NCBI RefSeq assembly: GCF_001592945.1 | Contig: NZ_LRPB01000048.1 | Location: 310,001 to 374,000, forward strand | DNA: 64,000 bases | Reading direction: 5' to 3' | Source of the DNA: Roseivirga seohaensis | Lineage (GTDB): Bacteria; Bacteroidota; Bacteroidia; Cytophagales; Cyclobacteriaceae | In this document: piece by piece, positions 56,673-64,000 of the stretch | Layout of the letters: each line of letters starts with the position of its first letter | Position numbering within the stretch: position 1 is the first letter of the stretch | Notes under the pieces: model-generated | Told to the model about the DNA's origin: nothing | The model's input: the letters and a program-made list of their open reading frames with translations, nothing else | The model's database searches: none | Position numbers and translations under genes: made by a program

Positions 56673-57527
56673 ATGAAGCGCGCACTTTTCCTCCTAATTT
56701 TCTCACTCATCACTTTTATCAGTTACAGTCAGAAGAAACCCGCCTATGTGATTTATACTGCTACAGGCAAGAAAGTTTCTTACAAGAAAATGTTGAAGAC
56801 ATTAGATAAGAAGGACATTATTCTATTCGGGGAGCTTCATAACAATGCCATAGCCCACTGGATGCAATACGAAGTAACGAACGACTTAAGTGCATCGAAC
56901 AGCATGATTCTAGGGGCGGAAATGTTTGAAGCTGACAATCAGAAACCACTGAATGACTACTTGGCTGGAAATATTGATGCAAAAGCATTAGACACCTTGG
57001 CCAGACTTTGGCCCAATTACAAAACTGATTACGCGCCTCTAGTGGACTTAGCTAAAAAGAAACAACTCCCCTTTATTGCTACGAACATCCCAAGAAGGTA
57101 TGCAAGTATGGTAAACAAAAGTGGGTTTGATGTATTGAATACACTTTCGGCAGAAGAAAAATCGTGGATGGCTCCCCTACCAATGCCTTTCGATAGTGAG
57201 CTACCAACTTACAAAAATATTCTAGCTATGATGGCTGGCCACGGCACACCCCAATTGGTAGAAGCTCAAGCTTCTAAAGATGCTACCATGGCGCATTTCA
57301 TTTTAAAGAATTACCAGCCAAATCACACCTTTATACATTATAATGGCTCATACCACTCTAATCATTATGAAGGTATTCTTTGGTATTTGAAAAGAGAAAG
57401 AAGTGATTTACAATACGCTACAATCGCTACGGTAATGCAAGATGATTTGAACAAGCTATTAGAAGAAAATAAGCTTATGGCCGACTTCATTATTTGTATT
57501 GACAGCAACATGACAAACACTTACTAA
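56673..57527 (+). CDS. ChaN-like iron-regulated protein
   Basis: A 284-residue exported protein with signal peptide (1-19, ending SYSQ) and no lipobox. It has the DUF399/ChaN core: IILFGELHNNAIAHWMQYEV, LGAEMFEADNQKPLNDYL, RLWPNYKTDYAPLVDLAK and HYNGSYHSNHYEGILWYL. Campylobacter ChaR and E. coli ChaN bind haem, and related folds in EreA hydrolyse esters; the conserved GELH and HYxGxxHS histidines are present here. Iron regulation cannot be seen in the sequence. Confidence 0.88.
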   Translation: MKRALFLLIFSLITFISYSQKKPAYVIYTATGKKVSYKKMLKTLDKKDIILFGELHNNAIAHWMQYEVTNDLSASNSMILGAEMFEADNQKPLNDYLAGNIDAKALDTLARLWPNYKTDYAPLVDLAKKKQLPFIATNIPRRYASMVNKSGFDVLNTLSAEEKSWMAPLPMPFDSELPTYKNILAMMAGHGTPQLVEAQASKDATMAHFILKNYQPNHTFIHYNGSYHSNHYEGILWYLKRERSDLQYATIATVMQDDLNKLLEENKLMADFIICIDSNMTNTY

Positions 57528-57961
57528 CCTAAACTCGATAATTAAAACAGTGATTTTACAGGTATAACTAAACTTTCTTATTTAAAACCCCTCCAAAAGT
57601 TCTTATTCACAGTCCAGATGAACTCATTTACTATCAGTAAATATATAGCACTAACTTTTGGATGGTTCTTGCTTTATTTAAAGAAGAGTTCAGCTTAGAA
57701 AGCTAAATAAAGTTAACCTCCGGACAGTTACGCCCTATAATTCAGTGTAAATGCGATTGTTAATACAGATTTTCTTATAAATTATCGTAACTTTGCACGA
57801 GCGTAATGATGTAAATACCCTTCAAGTAATTCCCCTATCGTATGATTTTCTGATTTCCATCAGCTTTCTACGAACAAGCCACTTACTAACTGCGTATTTC
57901 TTTACCCCCCTTGGTTGTTTGAGTAGAACAATCATTGCATCATTTTTAACAAAAACACTGA
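57528..57961. other. Gene-free interval with inverted repeats before the cold-shock gene
   Basis: About 430 bp without a reading frame. Left part: a nine-base inverted repeat (57593-57601 with 57653-57661) separated by 51 nt, then a hairpin with stem CTTTATTTA/TAAATAAAG (57672-57680 with 57704-57712) and a smaller inner stem. Right part: the promoter box at 57788 and a leader of about 155 nt leading to the cold-shock-domain gene. Confidence 0.55.
57788..57795 (+). promoter_or_regulatory. -7 box for the cold-shock-domain gene
   Basis: TAACTTTG fits TAnnTTTG. It would leave a leader of roughly 155-165 nt, long for this genome and in keeping with cold-shock mRNAs whose leaders control translation. 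Confidence 0.45.
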
Positions 57962-58408
57962 ATGGCTAAATCACAAGAAACATTTAACAAAAAAGAAAAA
58001 GAGAAGAAGCGTTTAAAGAAACGTCAGGATAAGCAGCAAAAGAAAGAAGAGCGTCAACAGAACTCTCAAGGCGGTGGACTGGACAACATGATTGCTTATG
58101 TGGATGAAAATGGAAACATCACAGATACTCCTCCAGATCCAACAATCAAAAAGAAGAAGATCGATGCTAAGAGCATTGAAATTGGTGTTCCAAAAAGAGA
58201 AGACACTGTTGAAACGGTAAGAACAGGCCGAATCGAATTTTTCAACGATCAGAAAGGTTATGGCTTTATTAAGGAGCTAGAAACACAAGAAAAATTCTTC
58301 GTTCATGTAAACGGACTTATTGATGAAGTTCGCGAAGGCGACAAAGTATCGTTTGAGCTTGAGCGTGGGATGAAAGGCATGAATGCCGTTAGCGTTAAGA
58401 AAGTGTAA
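57962..58408 (+). CDS. Cold-shock-domain protein with Lys-rich N-terminal extension
   Basis: A 148-residue protein. The C-terminal 65 residues (about 84-148) are a cold-shock domain with RNP1-like KGYGFIKE and RNP2-like KFFVHVNG, which bind single-stranded RNA or DNA. The first 50 residues are almost all Lys, Glu, Gln and Arg (KKEKEKKRLKKRQDKQQKKE), predicted as a charged helix or disordered RNA-binding tail. The middle (LDNMIAYVDENGNITDTPPDP) is a conserved-looking linker. This extended form is about twice the size of a classical Csp. A likely RNA chaperone in the cytoplasm. Confidence 0.92.
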   Translation: MAKSQETFNKKEKEKKRLKKRQDKQQKKEERQQNSQGGGLDNMIAYVDENGNITDTPPDPTIKKKKIDAKSIEIGVPKREDTVETVRTGRIEFFNDQKGYGFIKELETQEKFFVHVNGLIDEVREGDKVSFELERGMKGMNAVSVKKV

Positions 58409-58533
58409 TTCCCCATTACACTTAAAAAGTCCATTCTAAAACATACGATTAAATTCCTTTACTCATTTATGAGTGAGGTTTTTAGTCGGTTTTAACTGGC
58501 CTTAAAACACCCTAAAACGACACTAGATAAAAG

Positions 58534-58571
58534 CAAAAATCCCCAATTAGCATTTCTAATTGAGGATTTTC
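58534..58571. terminator. Bidirectional terminator between the cold-shock gene and metG
   Basis: Twelve-base stem with one mismatch (58539-58550 with 58556-58567), five-base loop, A-rich before and T-rich after, so it can serve both converging genes. Confidence 0.75.
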
Positions 58572-58610
58572 AATATCTACCACATCAAGAGGCATGTGAG
58601 CTTATGTTAC

Positions 58611-60680
58611 TTAACTAATCACCGAACCCGGATTTACCTTTTCGTTTGGCTGAATTAGTCTCAAGTTTCCTTCAGCATCTTCTGCCATTAGAATCATTCC
58701 TTGCGACACAGTACCCATCATTGGTCGTGGAGCCAAATTGGCAATAATAGTCACTTGTTTCCCAACCATTTCTTCTGGAGAGTAGTGCTTGGCTATTCCA
58801 CTCAAAATGGTGCGTTTATCAACGCCAGTATCTACTAAAAACTCAAGTAATTTATTCGATTTGGCTACTTTCTTAGCTTCTAGAATCGTCCCAACCCTGA
58901 GATCCAACTTCATGAAATCATCGAATACTATGGTCTCTTTTAAAGGTGTCAGTTCAATTTCCTTATTCTCCATTTCGTTTTGTTTCTTGGTGTTTTCTAA
59001 TTTTTGAATTTGTGCGGCAATGGTTTCGTCTTCGATTTTTTCGAAGAGCAAAGCTCCTTGTGCTAACGATTGGCCTGCACTAAGCAAATCTGGGTTTCCG
59101 GCAGCAGCCCAATTGAGTTGTTCCATTCCAAAAATTCCTCTCAATTTTTCCGAAGTAAAAGGAATAAATGGTTCGGCTACAATTGAAATATTAGCCACAA
59201 TTTGCAAGGCTATATTCAAGATGGTTGCTACCCTAGTTTCGTCTGTCTTAATCAGTTTCCAAGGCTCTGTATCGGCCAAATACTTATTACCTAAGCGAGC
59301 AAGTTCCATCATTTCTGATTGCGCTTCGCGAAAGCGATAACGCTCAATAGAAACACCAATCTTGGCCGGCATTTGCCTTAATGCCTCGATGGTCTCTGTA
59401 TCGATATCAAAGAGCTCTCCTCTTTCAGGTACTTTACCTTCAAAATATTTATGTGTAAGCACAACCGCTCGATTTACAAAATTACCTAAGATGGCAACGA
59501 GTTCGCTGTTGTTTCTGGCCTGAAAATCCTTCCAAGTAAAATCATTATCCTTTGATTCGGGGGCATTGGCACACAAGGCATAACGAAGCACATCTTGCTT
59601 ACCTGGGAATTCCTCTAAATACTCATGCAACCAAACCGCCCAATTTCTTGAAGTTGAAATCTTATTTCCTTCTAAGTTCAGGAATTCATTAGCTGGTACA
59701 TTATTTGGCAAAATGTAATCACCATGTGCTTTTAGTATGGCTGGGAAAATGATACAGTGGAAAACGATGTTGTCCTTACCAATAAAGTGCACCAAATTAG
59801 TATCATCCGATTGCCAGTAAGGTTTCCAGTCTTTCCCCTGAGCTTCTGCCCATTCACGAGTTGCCGAAATGTAACCAATTGGGGCATCGAACCAAACGTA
59901 AAGCACTTTACCATCTGCTCCTTCTATAGGCACTTTAATCCCCCAATCTAAATCGCGAGTCATGGCTCGAGCTTGCAAACCACCGTCAATCCATGATTTA
60001 CATTGCCCCCAAACATTCGACTTCCAATCGTCTTTATGACCTTCAACAATCCATTCTGTCAACCACTTCTCATAATCTTGTAAAGGCAAATACCAATGCT
60101 TTGTTTCTTTCATGATTGGCGTATTGCCACTCAAGGTAGATTTCGGATTAATCAGATCGGTTGGATTCAATGTAGCACCACAGTTCTCACACTGATCGCC
60201 ATAAGCTGAGGGGTGTGAACAACGTGGACAAGTACCAGTAATGTATCTATCAGCCAGAAACTGTTGAGCCTCTTCGTCAAAATATTGCTCGCTTACGCGT
60301 TCTTCAAATTTGCCTTCAGTATATAGCGTTTTGAAAAACTCTTGTGCAGTTTCGTGATGTATTTTATTTGAAGTTCTTGAGTAAATATCAAATGAGATTC
60401 CAAGCTCACCAAAACTATCTTTGATCATACCGTGGTATTTATCCACGATATCTTGGGGGTTAACACCGTCTTTGCGTGCTCTCATGGTGATGGCCATTCC
60501 GTGCTCATCTGAACCACAGATAAAGGCTACATCCTCTCCCTTCGACCTTAAATACCTAGCGTAAATATCGGCAGGCACGTAAACGCCAGCCAAATGCCCA
60601 ATATGCACAGGTCCGTTGGCATAAGGTAATGCAGCCGTTATAGTATGTCTTTTGAATTCATTCTTACTCATAGGCTGCAA
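58611..60680 (-). CDS. metG: Methionyl-tRNA synthetase
   Basis: A 689-residue class I synthetase. The HIGH motif is at 26-29 ([10 protein letters not shown]); the KMSKS equivalent reads KISTS in [13 protein letters not shown], a common variant in MetG1-type enzymes. A zinc knuckle [17 protein letters not shown] follows the insertion. The C-terminal 110 residues form an EMAP/Trbp111 tRNA-binding OB domain ([17 protein letters not shown]), as in E. coli MetG. MSKNEF three codons in is an alternative start. Transcribed alone, opposite to the cold-shock gene. Confidence 0.97.
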   Translation of the reverse strand: MQPMSKNEFKRHTITAALPYANGPVHIGHLAGVYVPADIYARYLRSKGEDVAFICGSDEHGMAITMRARKDGVNPQDIVDKYHGMIKDSFGELGISFDIYSRTSNKIHHETAQEFFKTLYTEGKFEERVSEQYFDEEAQQFLADRYITGTCPRCSHPSAYGDQCENCGATLNPTDLINPKSTLSGNTPIMKETKHWYLPLQDYEKWLTEWIVEGHKDDWKSNVWGQCKSWIDGGLQARAMTRDLDWGIKVPIEGADGKVLYVWFDAPIGYISATREWAEAQGKDWKPYWQSDDTNLVHFIGKDNIVFHCIIFPAILKAHGDYILPNNVPANEFLNLEGNKISTSRNWAVWLHEYLEEFPGKQDVLRYALCANAPESKDNDFTWKDFQARNNSELVAILGNFVNRAVVLTHKYFEGKVPERGELFDIDTETIEALRQMPAKIGVSIERYRFREAQSEMMELARLGNKYLADTEPWKLIKTDETRVATILNIALQIVANISIVAEPFIPFTSEKLRGIFGMEQLNWAAAGNPDLLSAGQSLAQGALLFEKIEDETIAAQIQKLENTKKQNEMENKEIELTPLKETIVFDDFMKLDLRVGTILEAKKVAKSNKLLEFLVDTGVDKRTILSGIAKHYSPEEMVGKQVTIIANLAPRPMMGTVSQGMILMAEDAEGNLRLIQPNEKVNPGSVIS

Positions 60681-60766
60681 AGATAGTTTTTAGATATTAG
60701 AAGGAGGAAATAAGGTAAGAGATTTTGACAAGTTTGGCAGTAGATAATTACCAAAAGCTTGAACAC

Positions 60767-60798
60767 AAAAAAAGCACACCCTTTGCAGAGTGTGCTTT
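60767..60798 (-). terminator. Terminator after nqrE
   Basis: Minus-strand stem AAAGCACAC/GTGTGCTTT (one side 60790-60798, the other 60771-60779) followed by T (A 60767-60773 on the plus strand). Confidence 0.75.
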
Positions 60799-60821
60799 GT
60801 ATATCTAATAGGTAATTTCGA

Positions 60822-61433
60822 TTAAAGTGAAATCCCCATAAAGCTCATAAATGCAATACCCATTAAACCAGTAATGAACATGGTAATCCCCAATCCTTTC
60901 AAAGCATCAGGAACGTTTGAGTATTTCAATTTCTCTCTGATCGCGGCTAAAGCTACAATGGCCAACAAGAAACCAGTTCCTGATCCAAAACCAAATACGG
61001 TAGCTTCGCTTAGAGTATAATCTCTTTGTGCCATGAATAACGCACCACCCAAAATCGAGCAGTTTACCGCGATAAGTGGCAAGAAAATACCTAATGAACC
61101 GTAAAGAGAAGGTGAGAACTTTTCGATCATCATTTCCACTAACTGCACCATAGCAGCAATAATAGCGATGAACATGATAAATCGTAAGAAAGATAAATCG
61201 ATTGTAGCAAAGCTATCGCCCAACCAAGTTAATGCACCTTCTTTCAATACGAATTGATCCAATAGCCAGTTCATTGGTACTGTAATACCCAAAACGAATA
61301 CTACAGCGAGCCCTAAGCCCATGGCTGTAGATACCTTTTTAGAAACGGCCAAGAAAGAACACATGCCCAAGAAATAGGCGAAGATCATGTTCTCTATAAA
61401 AATCGACTTTATACCTAAGTTAATTAAATCCAT
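60822..61433 (-). CDS. nqrE: Na+-translocating NADH:quinone reductase subunit E
   Basis: A 203-residue membrane subunit with six helices. Conserved segments include [19 protein letters not shown] with one of the cysteines that ligate the intramembrane iron centre shared with NqrD, and [21 protein letters not shown] with the other. Together with NqrB and NqrD it forms the Na+ path of the pump. Last visible gene of the operon; a terminator follows and nqrF is not adjacent. Confidence 0.96.
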   Translation of the reverse strand: MDLINLGIKSIFIENMIFAYFLGMCSFLAVSKKVSTAMGLGLAVVFVLGITVPMNWLLDQFVLKEGALTWLGDSFATIDLSFLRFIMFIAIIAAMVQLVEMMIEKFSPSLYGSLGIFLPLIAVNCSILGGALFMAQRDYTLSEATVFGFGSGTGFLLAIVALAAIREKLKYSNVPDALKGLGITMFITGLMGIAFMSFMGISL

Positions 61434-61444
61434 GATTGCTTCAA

Positions 61445-62107
61445 TTAATGTTCTACGTAACCTGTTTTAGTTCTCTGTACCCAAATGATAAAGCCAAGTA
61501 CCATAAAAGCACCCACTGGACTAACCATCAAACCGTTAGTGGCAAGGTTATCCATTCCAATAGCTTCGAAAACTGGGTAACCAAACACTTTACCCGACCC
61601 GAAAAGTTCTCTGAAGAAAGCAACAGTAAGGATAATCCAAGAGTAACCTAAGCCACTCCCAAGTCCATCGAGCATTGAATCGTATGGTTTATTCCCCAAA
61701 GCAAAAGCCTCAAGACGTCCCATCACAATACAGTTGGTAATGATTAGACCAATAAATACAGATAGCTCTTTGTACATATCGAATGCATATGCTTTCAAAA
61801 CCTCGTTTACTAATGTTACCAAGGTAGCTACTACAGCCAGCTGTACAATAATCCTTACCCTTGAAGGAATGATATTTCTCATCAAAGAAATAATCAGGTT
61901 AGAAAGGATCAATACCATTGTTACCGAGATGGCCATTACCATTGTCGGTTTCATTTGAGTGGTTACTGCCAAGGCAGAACATATACCCAAAACTTGAATG
62001 GTAATTGGGTTGTCATCACTCAACGGATCTATTACGAATTTCTTCCTGCGCTTAGAAAAAATTGCTTCTTTCTTAACGATTGGTTTTTCTAAAGTTTCAG
62101 TACTCAT
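61445..62107 (-). CDS. nqrD: Na+-translocating NADH:quinone reductase subunit D
   Basis: A 220-residue membrane subunit homologous to NqrE, with six helices. The paired cysteines lie in [17 protein letters not shown] and [19 protein letters not shown]. The N-terminal 30 residues are a charged cytoplasmic extension ([17 protein letters not shown]). Eleven bases separate it from nqrC before it and from nqrE after it. Confidence 0.96.
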   Translation of the reverse strand: MSTETLEKPIVKKEAIFSKRRKKFVIDPLSDDNPITIQVLGICSALAVTTQMKPTMVMAISVTMVLILSNLIISLMRNIIPSRVRIIVQLAVVATLVTLVNEVLKAYAFDMYKELSVFIGLIITNCIVMGRLEAFALGNKPYDSMLDGLGSGLGYSWIILTVAFFRELFGSGKVFGYPVFEAIGMDNLATNGLMVSPVGAFMVLGFIIWVQRTKTGYVEH

Positions 62108-62118
62108 ATCCTCTTTGT

Positions 62119-62886
62119 TTACTGATTATTCATTGACATGGCATCCGCATTTGCAGAGTGCTTATTAAAGTATGCCTGATAATACCCTAAGTAATTAAGT
62201 AACATTGCGTTTACTCCATTTGCTGTCAAGGTTGCTCCGGCCAAACCGTCTACTTTGGTATCATCTAATTTTGATGGTGGATTTCCTTCTCCCTTAATCA
62301 TGGTTACAGAAACCAACTCTTGGTTTTCAACAATAGACTTACCTTGGTAACGCTCCTGAACTTCGTCAGTTGTAATTCTGGCTCCTAGTCCTGGAGTTTC
62401 TCCTTTGTGTGAGAAAGTCACCCCTTTTATAGTCTCTAAATCTTCGTTCAAGGCCACAAAGCCCCAAATCGCATCCCAAAGACCTGCACCATAAGTAGGT
62501 AGAATATAAGCAACTTCACTTCCATTTCTGTATTTGAAAACAGGGTATACTCTTTCTTCTGCTGGTTTTTTGTAATTCTTTTCAATGTTTACATTCTCAG
62601 CAACTAAAGGCTCTCCTTTTTCATTGGTAGTTACCAAATTACCTTCATAGTCTGCCACCTCTGAACTGATTACCTCTGCATAACGATCCAAAATTTCTTG
62701 TGGCGACATGTCACCTAACTTGGCCTTTTCCGCAGGAATTGCTCCCAGAATCTGTTTCTTAGTATCTAAATCTTGCGCCTTCTTTTGAGTTGGCCCTAAA
62801 ACTTGAGAAACCCCAGACAATAACCCTCCTAATACTGCTGTGAGTATTAAAGAGAATACTATAATATATGTATTAGACTGTCGCAC
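62119..62886 (-). CDS. nqrC: Na+-translocating NADH:quinone reductase subunit C
   Basis: A 255-residue subunit with one N-terminal helix (8-28) and a periplasmic FMN-binding domain. The flavinylation motif reads DGLAGATLTANGV, so the FMN-bearing Thr is kept although the usual Ser two residues before it is Ala. The start is GTG at 62886, supported by a GGAGG seven bases upstream; it overlaps the end of nqrB by 14 bases. FMN attachment needs ApbE, not seen in this window. Confidence 0.95.
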   Translation of the reverse strand: MRQSNTYIIVFSLILTAVLGGLLSGVSQVLGPTQKKAQDLDTKKQILGAIPAEKAKLGDMSPQEILDRYAEVISSEVADYEGNLVTTNEKGEPLVAENVNIEKNYKKPAEERVYPVFKYRNGSEVAYILPTYGAGLWDAIWGFVALNEDLETIKGVTFSHKGETPGLGARITTDEVQERYQGKSIVENQELVSVTMIKGEGNPPSKLDDTKVDGLAGATLTANGVNAMLLNYLGYYQAYFNKHSANADAMSMNNQ

Positions 62887-64000
62887 GTGCTAACCTCCTT
62901 TTCTTGTTTGCTTGAATTACATAGAAATCAATTAGCGGGGCAAAAACGTTCATTAATAACACCGCCAACATAATACCTTCTGGGTAAGCTGGGTTTACTA
63001 CCCTAATCAATACACTGAGCATACCAATCAAAATACCGTAAATCCATTTCCCTGTTTCAGTATGGGCTGCCGACACAGGGTCAGTTGCCATAAACACAGC
63101 ACCGAATGCCAAACCACCCATTACCAAATGGTAATGTGCTGGCATATCCATAAAAGGATTGATTCCTGCTGCATTGAATATTGCCCCCATAATAAAGGCT
63201 CCACCGAATACACTTACAATAATTTTCCAACTTCCTACACCTGTAGCGATCAGAATTAGTGCTCCTACTAACACCCATAAGGTGGAAGTTTCACCGATTG
63301 AACCTGGAACTAAGCCCATAAACAGGTTATTAAAACTGAAGGTGTCTCCCAATGCAGAAACTACATTTCCTCCTGCTGTTGAGGTATCATAAGCTACGGC
63401 TAAAGCTGTTGCTCCTGTAAATCCATCTACTGGTGTTTTATCTGCCAGCTGCGTCCAAACCGCACCAGAAATTTGTGATGGGTAAGCAAAATATAAGAAT
63501 GCTCTAGAGGTCATGGCAACGTTCAGAATATTCATTCCTGTTCCTCCAAAGATTTCCTTTCCAACTAAAACACCAAAAACTGTAGCCAATGCTACTTGCC
63601 ATAATGGAATGGTAGCCGGTACAATTAATGGAATTAGCATTCCTGTTACCAAGAAGCCTTCGTTGATAGGGTGTTTTCTAACTACCGCGAAAATAGCCTC
63701 GATAATACCTCCTGCGGCATATGACACCAAAACGATTGGTAATACCCAACGAGCACCAAAAAGGAAGTTTTCTAATGAAAGGAAAGTAGTTGCCTCTCCA
63801 ATCGCAACGTGGTGTTGATACCCCGTGTTAAATATTCCAAAGATCAGACAAGGGATCATGGCAATTACCACGGTCATCATCATTCTCTTCAAATCAATTG
63901 CATCCCTCACTTGCACTCCTTTGTTTTTGGCAGTGCTAGGCGGTGAAAACATAAACGTTTCTCCAGCTTCAAACAGGTAGTAGAACTTTTCAAGTTTACC
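62873..64000 (-). CDS. nqrB: Na+-translocating NADH:quinone reductase subunit B, N-terminus cut off
   Basis: The frame is open through the right edge; the extra 16 codons read LFEAGETF just before MFSPPSTAKNKG, as in known NqrB, so the Met at 63952 is internal. About 375 residues are visible, with around ten membrane helices. The covalent FMN threonine lies in DGFTGATALAVAYD. PLIVPATIPLWQVALATVFGVLVGKEIFGGTGMN is the conserved core. nqrA is expected just outside the window. Confidence 0.96.
   Translation of the reverse strand, partial: GKLEKFYYLFEAGETFMFSPPSTAKNKGVQVRDAIDLKRMMMTVVIAMIPCLIFGIFNTGYQHHVAIGEATTFLSLENFLFGARWVLPIVLVSYAAGGIIEAIFAVVRKHPINEGFLVTGMLIPLIVPATIPLWQVALATVFGVLVGKEIFGGTGMNILNVAMTSRAFLYFAYPSQISGAVWTQLADKTPVDGFTGATALAVAYDTSTAGGNVVSALGDTFSFNNLFMGLVPGSIGETSTLWVLVGALILIATGVGSWKIIVSVFGGAFIMGAIFNAAGINPFMDMPAHYHLVMGGLAFGAVFMATDPVSAAHTETGKWIYGILIGMLSVLIRVVNPAYPEGIMLAVLLMNVFAPLIDFYVIQANKKRRLARATV

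Noticed and set aside
60205-60225. A fourth TGTTCACA, on the minus strand
   Set aside because: It lies inside metG and the sequence 12 nt downstream does not match the second block, so it is treated as chance.
62119-62886. Alanine in place of Ser in the NqrC flavinylation motif as a sign of loss of function
   Set aside because: The FMN-bearing Thr and the Asp are kept; this position is likely to tolerate change.

Overview
The window is a stretch of ordinary chromosome from a Bacteroidota bacterium, most likely a free-living marine member of the Cytophagales. This rests on several things: low GC; TAnnTTTG-type -7 promoter boxes in front of many genes; few Shine-Dalgarno sequences; the gliding gene gldC; a secreted protein with a type IX secretion (T9SS) C-terminal sorting domain; TonB-dependent transport; a Na+-NQR operon; and a DnaE carrying its own N-terminal proofreading exonuclease. 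No genus can be fixed from the sequence alone. There is no transposase, integrase, phage gene or CRISPR array. Both ends cut genes (a GyrI-like protein at the left, nqrB at the right).

Layout. 1-6.5 kb: a TPR histidine kinase/LuxR-type regulator pair, two divergent orphan genes (one with thaumatin-like motifs), a secreted EEP-family hydrolase and a 2OG-Fe(II) oxygenase. 6.6-12.1 kb: a YbiT-like ABC-F protein, glutaminase, an AI-2E-type permease, tRNA-Glu and gap. 12.6-15.2 kb: a large secreted M14 carboxypeptidase. 15.5-26.0 kb: the most unusual part, an ECF sigma factor, a membrane TPR/anti-sigma-like protein, a convergent TPR-CHAT protease, a T9SS repeat protein, two lipoproteins, an OmpA-like protein and a DUF4412-like protein. 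26.3-30.3 kb: an outer-membrane barrel with a kinase-like domain, diverging from a pseudo-HD/PycTM membrane protein. 30.4-37.5 kb: dnaE, trxA, a frameshifted LytTR gene and an intradiol dioxygenase-redoxin lipoprotein. 37.8-41.6 kb: a kinase/receiver/hybrid-kinase phosphorelay. 41.7-44.4 kb: prs, rplY, pth, gldC. 44.6-50.7 kb: a TonB receptor with an SGNH lipoprotein, kdsB and tpx. 50.8-58.4 kb: a Tat-exported isomerase-like protein, two secreted beta-propellers, tRNA-Gln, CapA-like and ChaN-like proteins and a cold-shock-domain protein. 58.6-64 kb: metG and nqrBCDE on the minus strand.

Best candidate for an undescribed system. The ECF sigma gene, the T9SS-protein gene and the OmpA-like gene each have the same bipartite motif upstream on the coding strand: TGTTCACA, exactly 12 nt, then A(G/T)G(A/G)TAT(T/A)AA. 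This looks like a promoter read by the adjacent ECF sigma factor, making an autoregulated surface module whose other parts are a TPR anti-sigma-like protein and a predicted periplasmic, membrane-anchored CHAT protease. Other points of interest are an HD-PycTM protein whose HD metal site is degraded, an ABC-F protein with one intact and one ruined composite ATP site, a CotH-like kinase motif fused to a beta-barrel, and a Met/His-rich insertion in a secreted propeller.

All functional calls come from reading motifs by eye; no database search was run.
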